DNA of 64,000 nucleotides, taken from contig NZ_CP016447.1 in the NCBI RefSeq assembly GCF_001714725.1, positions 2,433,001 to 2,497,000 of the forward strand, given 5' to 3'. The number at the start of each line of letters is the position of its first letter. Within the stretch, counting starts at the first letter, position 1. The DNA comes from Acidovorax sp. RAC01. GTDB taxonomy: Bacteria > Pseudomonadota > Gammaproteobacteria > Burkholderiales > Burkholderiaceae_C. The position numbers and the translations under genes were made by a program. Below, in pieces: positions 17,672 through 26,267 of this stretch. The notes beneath the pieces are model-generated. The model worked only from the letters and a program-made list of their open reading frames with translations, searched no databases and had not been told where the DNA came from.

Positions 17672-18517
17672 TTAGGCGTACCGCTTGGCCCGCAGGTTTT
17701 CCTTCATCTGCTGCAGGATCGGCTGCAGCGAGCTGCCGATGCGCAGCGCCACGCAGGTGGCCAGCACGTCAATGATGAGCAGGTGCATGAGCCGCGACAC
17801 CATGGGGCTGTAGCGGTCGTAGCCCTCGGGGTGGTCGGCGGCCAGGTGGATGTTGCAGGTGCTGGCCAGGGGCGAGCCGCTGGCCGTGATGACTATGGTT
17901 GTGGCGCCGTTGCGCCGGGCAATGTCGGCCGCGTCCATCAGGTCGCGCGTGCGGCCCGAGTTGGAGATGATCACCGCGCAGTCGCCGGGGCCCAGCAGGG
18001 TGGCGCTCATCACCTGCATGTGGCCGTCGCTGGTGGCGATCGACGTGACGCCCAGGCGAAAGAACTTGTGCTGCGCATCCTGCGCCACGATGCCGGAGTT
18101 GCCCACCCCGTAAAACTCGATGCGCTTGCCCGTCTTCCAGGTGGCGGCAATCGCCTCGGCGGCACGCTCGATGGCCACGGTGCTGGCGGCATTGCGGTAT
18201 TGCAAAAACGCGGCCACGGCGTTGTCCACCACTTTCACCAGTACATCGCCGGTCTTGTCGTCCACATCCACGCTGCGGTGGATGAAGGGCACGCCTTCGC
18301 TCACGCTGCCCGCCAGCTTGAGCTTGAAGTCGGCCAGGCCGTCGTACCCCATGCTGCGGCAAAAGCGCACCACGGTGGGCTTGCTCACATGCGCGCGTTC
18401 GGCCAGCTCGCGCACGGGCAGCCGGGCAAAGGCGCGGGGGTCGGTCAGCACCAGCTTGCCCACGCGCTGCTCAGCTGGCGCCAGGGACGATAGCGATGCG
18501 GTGATGCGGTCCAGCAT
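17672..18517 (-). CDS. RpiR-family regulator with SIS sugar-phosphate domain
   Basis: A 281-residue regulator with an N-terminal RpiR helix-turn-helix domain (LPVRELAERAHVSKPTVVRF) and a C-terminal SIS domain (about 125-260; YGVGNSGIVAQDA, ISNSGRTRDLMDA). SIS domains in this family bind sugar phosphates and control promoters of sugar catabolism. The ATG at 18517 opens on the usual MLDRI start; a TTG at 18523 lies closer to the GAAGGAG ribosome-binding site and cannot be excluded. It diverges from the ABC importer genes, so it is their probable regulator and suggests a phosphosugar ligand. Confidence 0.88.
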   Translation of the reverse strand: MLDRITASLSSLAPAEQRVGKLVLTDPRAFARLPVRELAERAHVSKPTVVRFCRSMGYDGLADFKLKLAGSVSEGVPFIHRSVDVDDKTGDVLVKVVDNAVAAFLQYRNAASTVAIERAAEAIAATWKTGKRIEFYGVGNSGIVAQDAQHKFFRLGVTSIATSDGHMQVMSATLLGPGDCAVIISNSGRTRDLMDAADIARRNGATTIVITASGSPLASTCNIHLAADHPEGYDRYSPMVSRLMHLLIIDVLATCVALRIGSSLQPILQQMKENLRAKRYA

Positions 18518-18523
18518 GGTCAA

Positions 18524-18862
18524 CTGCGCTCCTTCAGAAGTGCGACGGGTGAACGCCCCGCACGGCCGGGCCTGCGGCCTGCAGCGGTGCAGGCGGGGGT
18601 GTGAGCGGGGTGCATGGAACGGTCATGGGGATGGGGCAGCAAGCGGAAATGGTAACTGGGTTTCATCCAGGCGGGTGGCCCGTGTACAGGGCCTGCTGCG
18701 GCGCAAGCCGGTGCGTGTTATCCCCGTGGCCCTGGGGCTGGGCTGCGTATACGATCCGTTGTCATCCGATTGTCATAAACGCCCCGCGCCGGGCCTGCGG
18801 CCGCTGACCCCCTTGGTGGGCGGGCTGCATTCCATCCCTGTTGTCCCCAGAAGGAAACTCCC
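18524..18862. promoter_or_regulatory. Divergent control region, rpiR-type gene / ABC importer
   Basis: This 339-base gap holds no gene. At 18759-18776 two TTGTCAT copies start 11 bp apart, one helical turn, on the importer side. A TATACG hexamer lies at 18748 but without a good -35 partner. The repeats are a candidate site for the RpiR protein. The rest is GC-rich with no clear element. Confidence 0.4.
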
Positions 18863-19879
18863 ATGCACAAAAACATTCTTGCCGCCGCTGCGCTGGCCCT
18901 TTTGACATCCGGCGCATTCGCGCAGGGCCAGGTCAACATCATCTGTTCGGTGCAGGCCGAGTGGTGCAACCTGATGTCCACCGTGTATGCCAAGACCACG
19001 GGCACCAAGGTCAACATGACCGCCAAGGGCTCGGGCGAAGCGCTGGCCCAGCTCAATGCGGAAAAGGCCAATCCCAAGACCGACATCTGGTTCGGCGGCA
19101 CGGGCGACCCGCACCTGCAGGCGGCCGAGCAGGGCCTGACGCTCGAATACAAATCAACCCAGCTGGCCCAACTGCACCCCTGGGCGCAAAAGCAGGCGGC
19201 TGACTCGAAGTACCGCACCGTAGGCGTGTACCTGGGCCCGCTGGGCTTTGGCTACAACACAGAGCTGCTGGCCAAGCGCAAGCTCAAAGCCCCGCAGTCC
19301 TGGGCCGACCTGCTCAAGCCCGAGTTCAAGGGCGAGGTGCAGATGGCCAACCCTGCCTCCAGCGGCACGGCCTACACCATGATTGCCACGCTGGTGCAGC
19401 TCATGGGTGAGGAAAAGGCTTTTGAGTACCTCAAGGCCCTGCACCCCAACATCAGCACCTACACCCGCTCGGGCACCGCACCGGTCAAGGCCGCAGCGCG
19501 CGGCGAGACCACGGTGTCGGTCAGCTTTGTGCACGACGTGACCACCGAAGCCGTCAACGGCTTCCCGGTGGGCTCGGTCACGCCGTCGGAAGGCACGGGC
19601 GCCGAGGTGGGCTCGATGAGCATCGTCAAGAACGGCCCCAACACCGAGGCCGCCAAGAAGTTCTACGAATGGGCGCTCACGCCCGGCGGCCAGCAGTTTG
19701 GCCTGGCGGCCAAGCAGTTCCAGCTGCCCAGCAACACGCAGGTGCCCAAGGACCCGCGCATGACCGATCCTTCCAAGATCAAGCTCATCAACTACGACTA
19801 CGCCAAGTACGGCGCCAGCGCCGAGCGCCGCCGCCTGATTGCGCGCTGGGAAAAAGAAGTCCAGAACGCCGCGCGTTAA
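18863..19879 (+). CDS. ABC importer periplasmic binding protein (AfuA/FbpA type)
   Basis: A 338-residue type 2 periplasmic binding protein. The signal peptide is MHKNILAAAALALLTSGAFA, and the mature protein begins GQVNIICSVQAEWC. KGSGEALAQLNAEKANPKTD and DIWFGGTGDPH are typical of the iron(III)/AfuA/phosphonate group. AGAAGGA precedes the ATG. The usual automatic label would be ferric iron binding. The divergent RpiR/SIS regulator and downstream transaldolase favour a hexose- or heptose-phosphate ligand instead, as shown for AfuA of Actinobacillus. I do not see the paired ligand tyrosines typical of FbpA (YxxYY). Confidence 0.85.
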   Translation: MHKNILAAAALALLTSGAFAQGQVNIICSVQAEWCNLMSTVYAKTTGTKVNMTAKGSGEALAQLNAEKANPKTDIWFGGTGDPHLQAAEQGLTLEYKSTQLAQLHPWAQKQAADSKYRTVGVYLGPLGFGYNTELLAKRKLKAPQSWADLLKPEFKGEVQMANPASSGTAYTMIATLVQLMGEEKAFEYLKALHPNISTYTRSGTAPVKAAARGETTVSVSFVHDVTTEAVNGFPVGSVTPSEGTGAEVGSMSIVKNGPNTEAAKKFYEWALTPGGQQFGLAAKQFQLPSNTQVPKDPRMTDPSKIKLINYDYAKYGASAERRRLIARWEKEVQNAAR

Positions 19880-19882
19880 GCG

Positions 19883-22129
19883 ATGTCGGTATCGGCAGCG
19901 CCGCTGGCGGCACACGCCAGCCCTTCGTTTGCCACGCGCCACGGGGCCGTCAACCGGCCGCTGTGGATCTGGCTGGTCATCGGTTTGCTGGGCTACCTGG
20001 CGATGCCCTGGTACGCGCAGCAGGACGCCAACGGCCTGCTGGCCGCGGGCCAGGTTTTTGCCTCCGAGCAGACCGGCAATGGCCTGATGCAAGCCGCCGC
20101 CTTTGGCCGCCCGTGGCTGTGGCTGGGGCTCATCGGCTTGGTCGTTGCCGGGGCCGCATCGCTGATGCCTGCAGGCCGCAGGCAGGGCGCGGTGCTGCTG
20201 CTGGGCGGCGGGCTGGGCCTGCTGGCGCTGCTGGCCAGCGGCTTTGCCATTGGTGCGCGCGGCTGGGCGTTTGAGTGGCTGACGCAAAGCCTGGGCGAGT
20301 TGGGCACGCGCCAGCCGGGCATGGGCTGGGGCGCCTTCCTGGCGCTGGCGTCGCTGCTGGTGCTGGCCGCATTTGGCCTGGCGCGGCGCGGTTACTTCAA
20401 GGGCGACCTGTTTGTGGCTGCTGCCGTGCTGGGCTGCGGCAGCCTGCTGGCGCTGTTCATCGTGTTCCCGGTGCTCAAGGCGCTGGGCGCGGCGTTCTTC
20501 CTGGAAGACGGGCCGTTTTCGCTGGCGGTGATGTGGGAGCGCATTGCGCAGGAGCGCAACTTCGGTCTGGCCTGCGTGAGCGGGGGCCAGCGCTGCGGCG
20601 TGGCCTGGAACACACTGTTTCTGGGGCTGATGACGGCCACCAGCACCACGCTGCTGGGCACCTTCATGGCACTGATGGCCGAGCGCGCCTCGCGCCGCTA
20701 TGCGCGTCCTTTGAACGTGATTGCGCTCTTGCCCATCATCACGCCGCCGTTTGTGGTGGGGCTGGGCCTCATCCTGCTGTTTGGCCGCGCGGGTGTGGTC
20801 AACCAGTTTCTTGAATATGCGTTTGGCATCCCGCCCACGCGCTGGTTCTATGGCTGGTTTGGCGTGTGGCTGGCGCAGACGTTTGCTTTCACCCCGATCG
20901 CCTTCATGATCATGCGCGGCGTGGTGCAGGGCGTGGCGCCCAGCCTGGAAGAGGCCGCGCAGACGCTGCGCGCCAGCCCGTTCCAGACCTTCATGACCAT
21001 CACGCTGCCGCTGCTCAAGCCCGGGCTGGCCAATGCGTTCCTGGTGGGCTTCATTGAAAGCATGGCCGACTTTGGCAACCCCATCGTAGTGGGCGGGCAG
21101 TTCTCGGTGCTGTCCACCGAAATCTTCTTCGCCATCGTGGGCGCGCAGTACGACCAGGGCCGTGCCGCGTCGCTGGCGTGGATCCTGACCTTCTTTGCGC
21201 TCACGGTGTTTGCCATCCAGCGCGGGCTGCTGGGCCAGCAGAACTTCACCACCGTATCGGGCAAGGGCGATTCGGGCATTGCCATGCCGCTGCCCACTGG
21301 CGTGCGCCGCGTGGTGCATTCCATCGCGCTGCCCTGGATGGCGTTCACCCTCATCGTGTACCTGTTTGCGCTGGCCGGCGGCTTCGTGCAGACCTGGGGG
21401 CGCGACTACACCATCACGCTCAACCACTTCCGCACGGCCTTCAGCGTGGAGTGGGGCCAGTTTGGCGTGGTGTGGGCGGGTACGGCGTGGAACTCGTTCT
21501 TCACCACCCTCAAGCTCGCAGCCATCTCGGCGCCGATGACGGCCACGCTGGGCATCGGCATTGCGTGGCTGCTGGCACGCACCGAGTTCCGGGGGCAGGG
21601 CGCGTTCGAGTTCTCGGCCCTGCTGGCCTTTGCCATCCCGGGCACGGTGCTGGGCGTGAGCTACATCCTGGCCTTCAACGTGCCGCCGTTTGAATTGACG
21701 GGCACGGCGCTCATCATCGTGCTGTGCTTCATGTTCCGCAACCTGCCGGTGGGCGTGCGGGCAGGCACGGCGGCCTTCAAGCAGCTGGACCGGTCGCTCG
21801 ATGAGGCCTCGGTGATGCTGCGCGCCGGCAGCATGCAGACGCTGCGCCATGTGGTGCTGCCGCTGCTCAAGCCTGCGCTGGTGGCGGCGCTGGTCTACAG
21901 CTTTGTGCGCGCCATCACCACCGTGAGCGCGGTGATCTTCCTGGTGACGGCCGAGAACGAGCTGGCCACCACCTACATCATCGGCCGCGTTGGCAATGGC
22001 GACTACGGCGTGGCGCTGGCGTACTGCACGGTGCTGATATTGCTGATGTCAGCCTCCATCGCGCTCATCCAGTGGCTGGTGGGCGACCGCAAGCTAGGGC
22101 GGCGCCCGGCCGCCCCTGCCGCGCACTGA
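19883..22129 (+). CDS. ABC importer permease, two fused membrane modules
   Basis: A 748-residue membrane protein with about twelve hydrophobic segments, formed by two BPD-type permease halves joined in one chain (AfuB/FbpB arrangement). An EAA-type loop is visible in each half: SLEEAAQTLRASPFQTFMTI and later SLDEASVMLRAGSMQTLRHV. An N-terminal stretch of roughly 170 residues with extra hydrophobic segments precedes the first module. The ATG lies 3 bases after the binding-protein stop. With one ATPase gene downstream, the fused permease supplies both membrane halves of the importer. Confidence 0.9.
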   Translation: MSVSAAPLAAHASPSFATRHGAVNRPLWIWLVIGLLGYLAMPWYAQQDANGLLAAGQVFASEQTGNGLMQAAAFGRPWLWLGLIGLVVAGAASLMPAGRRQGAVLLLGGGLGLLALLASGFAIGARGWAFEWLTQSLGELGTRQPGMGWGAFLALASLLVLAAFGLARRGYFKGDLFVAAAVLGCGSLLALFIVFPVLKALGAAFFLEDGPFSLAVMWERIAQERNFGLACVSGGQRCGVAWNTLFLGLMTATSTTLLGTFMALMAERASRRYARPLNVIALLPIITPPFVVGLGLILLFGRAGVVNQFLEYAFGIPPTRWFYGWFGVWLAQTFAFTPIAFMIMRGVVQGVAPSLEEAAQTLRASPFQTFMTITLPLLKPGLANAFLVGFIESMADFGNPIVVGGQFSVLSTEIFFAIVGAQYDQGRAASLAWILTFFALTVFAIQRGLLGQQNFTTVSGKGDSGIAMPLPTGVRRVVHSIALPWMAFTLIVYLFALAGGFVQTWGRDYTITLNHFRTAFSVEWGQFGVVWAGTAWNSFFTTLKLAAISAPMTATLGIGIAWLLARTEFRGQGAFEFSALLAFAIPGTVLGVSYILAFNVPPFELTGTALIIVLCFMFRNLPVGVRAGTAAFKQLDRSLDEASVMLRAGSMQTLRHVVLPLLKPALVAALVYSFVRAITTVSAVIFLVTAENELATTYIIGRVGNGDYGVALAYCTVLILLMSASIALIQWLVGDRKLGRRPAAPAAH

Positions 22130-22155
22130 CCCCTCTGCACAACAAGAACAACGCC

Positions 22156-23226
22156 ATGAACACCAGCAACACCAACGCGGGCATCGAGTTTCGCAACATC
22201 ACCAAGCGCTACGGCAGCGGCAGCAGTGCGCCGCTGGCGGTCAAGGGCATCAGCTTCGAGGTGCCCCGCGGCACGCTCACCACCATCCTCGGGCCCTCGG
22301 GCTGCGGCAAGACCACCACGCTGCGCATGATTGCCGGGCTGGAGTCGCCCACGTCAGGCCAGATCCTGATCGGCGGTGTGGACGTGACCACGCTGGGCCC
22401 GGCGCAGCGCAACGTGAGCATGATGTTCCAGAGCTATGCGCTGTTTCCGCACATGAACGTGGTCGAGAACGTGATGTACGGCCTGCGCATGTCGGGCCAG
22501 GCCAAGGAGCAGGCGCGCACCAAGGCCGTGGAGGCGCTGCGCAGCGTGGGGCTGGTGGGGTTTGACGAGCGCCTGCCGAGTGAGCTGTCGGGCGGGCAGC
22601 AGCAGCGTGTGGCGCTGGCCCGTGCCCTGGTGCTGGAGCCCGAGGTGCTGCTGTTCGATGAGCCCCTGTCCAACCTCGACGCCCGCCTGCGCCGCGAGAT
22701 GCGCGAGGAAATCCGCGCGCTGCAGCAGCGGCTGTCGCTCACGGTGGCGTACGTCACGCACGACCAGGCCGAGGCCATGGCCGTGAGCGACCAGATCATC
22801 GTGATGGACCAGGGCCTGATCGCGCAGCGAGGCACGCCGCGCGCGCTGTACGAAACCCCGAGCAGCGAGTTCGTGGCCGGCTTCATGGGCGAGGCCATGC
22901 TGTTCCCCGGCAACGCGCAGGCCGATGGCACGGTGCAGTTGGGCCCGATGGTGCTGCGCCCCCGCGTGGCAACGCCTGCAGGCCCTGTGAAAGTGGCGGT
23001 GCGGCCCGAGGCGTGGCGCATTGCGCGGCATGCGGGCCCTTCCACCCTGGCAGCCCGGCTGGGCCACCTGGCCTACCTGGGCGGGGTGCATGAGTACACG
23101 TTCGAGACGGCGCTCGGGCGGGTGTTTGTGGTGTCGGGCGATCTGGACGACGTCCTGGCCCCGGGCGACGAGGTGCACCTGACCCTGGGCGTGCATGGCG
23201 TATCGGTGGTTGGTAGTACTGGCTGA
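22156..23226 (+). CDS. ABC importer ATP-binding protein (AfuC/FbpC type)
   Basis: This 356-residue ATPase contains Walker A GPSGCGKTTT, the Q-loop QSYALFPHMNV, the signature LSGGQQQRVALARAL, Walker B LLFDEPLSNLD and the H-loop VTHDQAEAM. After about residue 240 a TOBE-like domain follows, typical of the CUT1/iron group. I chose the ATG at 22156 because the core starts soon after (IEFRNITKRYG) and earlier codons overlap the permease gene. It powers the binding protein and permease encoded just upstream. Confidence 0.92.
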   Translation: MNTSNTNAGIEFRNITKRYGSGSSAPLAVKGISFEVPRGTLTTILGPSGCGKTTTLRMIAGLESPTSGQILIGGVDVTTLGPAQRNVSMMFQSYALFPHMNVVENVMYGLRMSGQAKEQARTKAVEALRSVGLVGFDERLPSELSGGQQQRVALARALVLEPEVLLFDEPLSNLDARLRREMREEIRALQQRLSLTVAYVTHDQAEAMAVSDQIIVMDQGLIAQRGTPRALYETPSSEFVAGFMGEAMLFPGNAQADGTVQLGPMVLRPRVATPAGPVKVAVRPEAWRIARHAGPSTLAARLGHLAYLGGVHEYTFETALGRVFVVSGDLDDVLAPGDEVHLTLGVHGVSVVGSTG

Positions 23227-23253
23227 ACTTTTGCGTTGCGGAATAATGGCGCG

Positions 23254-24201
23254 ATGAACCAACTCGACGCCCTCAAAAAGTTCACCACCGTGGTTGCCGA
23301 TACCGGCGACTTCAAGCAACTGGCGCAATTCCAGCCCCAGGACGCCACCACCAACCCTTCGCTCATCCTCAAGGCGGTGCAAAAGCCTGAATACGCCCCC
23401 CTGCTGCAGGAAACCGTGGCGCGGTTCAAGGACCGCCCCATGGACGAGATCATTGACCGCCTGCTGGTGCGTTTTGGCCGCGAGATCCTGGCCACCATCC
23501 CCGGCCGCGTCTCCACCGAAGTGGACGCCCGCCTGAGCTTTGACACCAGCGCCACGGTCACGCGCGCCGAACGCATCATCGAGCTGTACCAGGCCGAGGG
23601 CATCCACATCAACCGCGTGCTCATCAAGATCGCCGCCACCTGGGAAGGCATCAAGGCCGCCGAGCAGCTCGAACGCAAGGGCATCCATACCAACCTCACG
23701 CTGCTGTTCTCGTTTGCCCAGGCCGTGGCCTGTGGCCAGGCCAAGGTGCAACTGATCTCGCCCTTTGTCGGCCGCATCTACGACTGGTACAAGAAGCAGG
23801 CCGGCGCTACCTGGGACGAGGCCGCCCGCGCAGGCGCCAACGACCCCGGCGTGCAGTCTGTGACGCAGATCTACAACCACTACAAGCGTTTTGGCATTGC
23901 CACCGAGGTGATGGGTGCGAGCTTTCGCAACGTGGGGCAGATCACTGCGCTGGCCGGGTGTGACCTGCTGACCATCGCGCCTGAACTGCTGGCACAACTG
24001 GCGGCGAGTGACGCGCCGCTGCAGCAGGCGCTGGATGCCGATGCTGCCCGGGACATGGACCTGCCCGCGGTGAACTATGACGAGGCGGGGTTCCGTTATG
24101 CGCTGAATGAGGACGCCATGGCGACGGAGAAGCTAGCCGAAGGTATCCGGGCGTTTGCCGTGGATGCAGTCAAGCTCGAGAAGCTGATTCTGGCGGCCTG
24201 A
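23254..24201 (+). CDS. tal: Transaldolase
   Basis: A 315-residue TalB-type transaldolase of the non-oxidative pentose phosphate pathway. It moves a dihydroxyacetone unit between sedoheptulose 7-phosphate or fructose 6-phosphate and aldose phosphates. The opening [12 protein letters not shown] and the Schiff-base lysine K125 ([13 protein letters not shown]) are intact, as is [10 protein letters not shown] near the C-terminus. The ATG at 23254 gives the normal length and start [18 protein letters not shown]. It lies 27 bases after the transporter ATPase gene, so it may be co-transcribed and metabolise imported phosphosugars. Confidence 0.95.
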   Translation: MNQLDALKKFTTVVADTGDFKQLAQFQPQDATTNPSLILKAVQKPEYAPLLQETVARFKDRPMDEIIDRLLVRFGREILATIPGRVSTEVDARLSFDTSATVTRAERIIELYQAEGIHINRVLIKIAATWEGIKAAEQLERKGIHTNLTLLFSFAQAVACGQAKVQLISPFVGRIYDWYKKQAGATWDEAARAGANDPGVQSVTQIYNHYKRFGIATEVMGASFRNVGQITALAGCDLLTIAPELLAQLAASDAPLQQALDADAARDMDLPAVNYDEAGFRYALNEDAMATEKLAEGIRAFAVDAVKLEKLILAA

Positions 24202-25310
24202 GTTTTTTGCGTTGCAGGTTGGTGGGTCGGATGGCGCGCATGCGTGCGAAGGCGTCTGCTCGACGGGGCGGACCCCGTATCGGGATGGGCTGCAAGGCGC
24301 ATGGTGCAGTGATACCCGTCGCTATCGCGAGGATTTGCAACTCCTCCCCAGACCGTTCTGAAGCCGGGAAGCGCCATGCGCGACCGACCCCACCACCGAA
24401 TCTGTTGAATCCCCGGGCGGCTTTAGTGCCGAGCGTCGGCACGCGTGCCAAAAGAAGCCGTGTGGCCGCCAGGCCGGCCGGGGTCCAGTGCAGGGCAGGA
24501 GCCATCAGGTGAACCAGCAGGTCGTGTTTTCCTGAAGCGTCCAGGTCAGGCCAGGTTTCGTTGAACGCCCGCAGATCCAGGTCCAGCAGGCCCTCGTTTT
24601 CGCGCGGCATCGGGGGGGCGCCCACGGGCCGTGTCGAGGGCCCGCGGATCCAGTCGTGGATTACCTGCAGTTCGTACGGCCAGAAGGCCTCGAACATCTC
24701 CGCGCGCGGCCCCTGCAGCAGGCACCAGAAGCGGCCGTCCTGAGGGGGTGACCGCGTTTTACCCAGCCCGCCATTTCCAGTGCGGCCAGGAAGTCGGTCA
24801 TGCGCTCGGGGGTGGCCCGCCAGTGATTGATGGTGCGCCCCTGCAGCCAGCAGAAGTCCGAATGGGCCCCGCGCCCAGCGCCCGCCTTGCGGGCAAAGAT
24901 CCGGATCACTGCCTGCCCGATGTCGAAGCTGTCGATGACGGCCTGTGTGCCGGTGTCGGCGTTGCTCATGCGTGCCTTAGCGCGCACGCGGACCAGTAGG
25001 CCTGTGCATCGCCGATCTTTGGCTCCTCATCCCATGCGGCCCGGCAGGCGCGCCGCGCATGGCTGTTGTCTGCGTTATCGATGGTGACGTGCAAGGTGAA
25101 GTCGTAGGGGTCAATGCCCAGCCCGTTCCGTTCGTAGGCCGTGATCGGCAGGTGCAGCGGGAACTGCTCGGAGCCCAGCTTGAAACCGGTCACCTCGGGC
25201 ACTAAAGACTCGGTGTTCCAGCCAAAAACATCGGTCCGTGTGGCCGGCCCGTCGCCGCGCTGGGCCAGAACCCTGGCGTGGGTCGCGGGTGAAACCGTGG
25301 TGAAGCCTTA
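24170..25310 (-). pseudogene. Decayed gene, probably an iron-containing redox enzyme (haem-oxygenase-like fold)
   Basis: Minus-strand coding can be followed only by changing frame twice. Fragment 1 (25307 down to 24966) follows a TAA at 25308-25310 and contains GIDPYDFTLHVTIDNADNSH. Fragment 2 (24990 to about 24750) continues in another frame (VRVRAKARMSNADTGTQAVI, then MHSDY-like AHSDFCWLQGR). Fragment 3 continues in the third frame after the G-run near 24745 (GRFWCLLQGPRAEMFEAFWP, then YELQVIHDWIRG). Each piece joins smoothly to the next, so one gene with frameshifts and a lost N-terminus is likely. The motifs recall PF14518 iron-containing redox enzymes from memory. The real 3' end is uncertain; the last 80 or so codons look weak and reach the transaldolase stop. 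Confidence 0.6.
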
Positions 25311-25468
25311 CTGCAGCGATTGCAGCTATCGCCCCGTCTCAATCAAGGCTGCCCTCACACAGAGGGCAGCACGGGAAGAGGCGAAGCCGGCAACGGGCGG
25401 GGCGTCCGACGCTGGCGCGGCGGAAGCGGCCCGTGCAGGCCGCTTGGATCCCATGACGGCCTCAGGCG

Positions 25469-25690
25469 TCACGAACGCTGGTCGTTCTTGTGGCTCTGGC
25501 GGCCGGCCTCAGCGTGTTGCTCTGGCGTGCCGCCGCGTGTGCCACCGCCTTGCTGCTTGGAGCCGGAGCCGCCCTGCTCCTGCTGGCGTTGCCCTTCACC
25601 ACTGCCTTTGTTGCCGCTACCGCTATTGTTGTCGGTGTACTGGTTGTGTCCCTGCGGATTGTGGTTGTTGCTTCCACTTTGGTTGGCCAT
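25469..25690 (-). CDS. Small hydrophilic protein with a KGG-like stress motif
   Basis: A 73-residue, very polar protein rich in Asn, Gly, Gln and Ser, with no hydrophobic segment. The first half is Asn/Gly-rich (MANQSGSNNHNPQGHNQYTD). The C-terminal part reads GGGTRGGTPEQHAEAGRQSH, close to the glycine-rich KGG/GsiB-type repeat of stress-induced hydrophilic proteins. A perfect AAGGAG lies 8 bases before the ATG, strong evidence for a real gene despite its size. The leader contains a 9-bp hairpin. A divergent catalase gene lies about 580 bases away, which fits a stress setting. Confidence 0.75.
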   Translation of the reverse strand: MANQSGSNNHNPQGHNQYTDNNSGSGNKGSGEGQRQQEQGGSGSKQQGGGTRGGTPEQHAEAGRQSHKNDQRS

Positions 25691-25715
25691 GTTTCGTACT
25701 CCTTACGGTTGAAAA

Positions 25716-25737
25716 GTGCAGGCACCATTGCCTGCAC
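25716..25737 (-). promoter_or_regulatory. Perfect hairpin in the leader of the KGG-like gene
   Basis: GTGCAGGCA-CCAT-TGCCTGCAC is a perfect 9-bp stem with a 4-base loop, 26 bases before the start codon and just ahead of the ribosome-binding site. It could be an operator or an mRNA stability/attenuation element. Confidence 0.5.
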
Positions 25738-26267
25738 CCGTTTCACTTTAAGAAGCAGGGCCGCGGACGCTGTAGGCGATTGCCTTGGGACACTGTGGGG
25801 CCGCTGCGCGCCATGCCGGCACCGGTGTGACGGCGTTCGCTACGTTGCAAAGCGCCTGCAAAACACGCCTGTGATGTCTGTCGTCTCCATGCGCTGAGCC
25901 CTCTTATTTTCTGCCCGAGCAAATGCGTAGGGTGCACCGCATGGTCGGCATTTCGGACCCCACGCGGTGGTCAATGCAGCGCGAGGGGTGCCCGCAGGCC
26001 CTTGCCGCCCTCGAACTTCCGTTGGCCCGCAGCCTCCATTGGCAGGCACTGCCTCCATGGGTATCGCGGTGCCGGTGTGCAGGGGCCAGCTCCTTGTTCG
26101 GTGCCACCGTGCCGCTCGGGGCTGCCATGACGGCGCTCGCCTTTTGCGCAGGCTGAGCCTGTTCAGCGCAACAGCTACGGCAACTGGAGCGTACGTCCGA
26201 CAAGGCCGGGCGTGTCACTGGCCGACGCTGGGGGTTCCCTTCAACCCCTCCCACGAAAGGCGCGCCA
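25738..26267. other. Long intergenic gap before the catalase gene
   Basis: About 530 bases separate the hairpin of the small stress gene from the catalase start. No frame here has a convincing start, ribosome-binding site or recognisable protein. It must contain the divergent promoters. I see no clear sigma-70 hexamer pair, so an alternative sigma factor is possible. Confidence 0.4.

Noticed and set aside
19154-21850. Long minus-strand open frame (about 900 codons) opposite the importer permease
   Set aside because: Its translation is His/Gln/Arg-rich low-complexity text without domains and it mirrors a clear membrane protein gene; it is a high-GC shadow frame.
18863-23226. Straight annotation as ferric iron uptake (FbpABC)
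   Set aside because: Family resemblance alone supports it; the neighbouring RpiR/SIS regulator and transaldolase point elsewhere and no FbpA-type tyrosine pair was found, so iron was not asserted.
26151-26180. Fourth copy of the GCTGAGCCTGT repeat before the catalase gene
   Set aside because: Only about 11 bases match (GGCTGAGCCTG) and no opposing arm is present.
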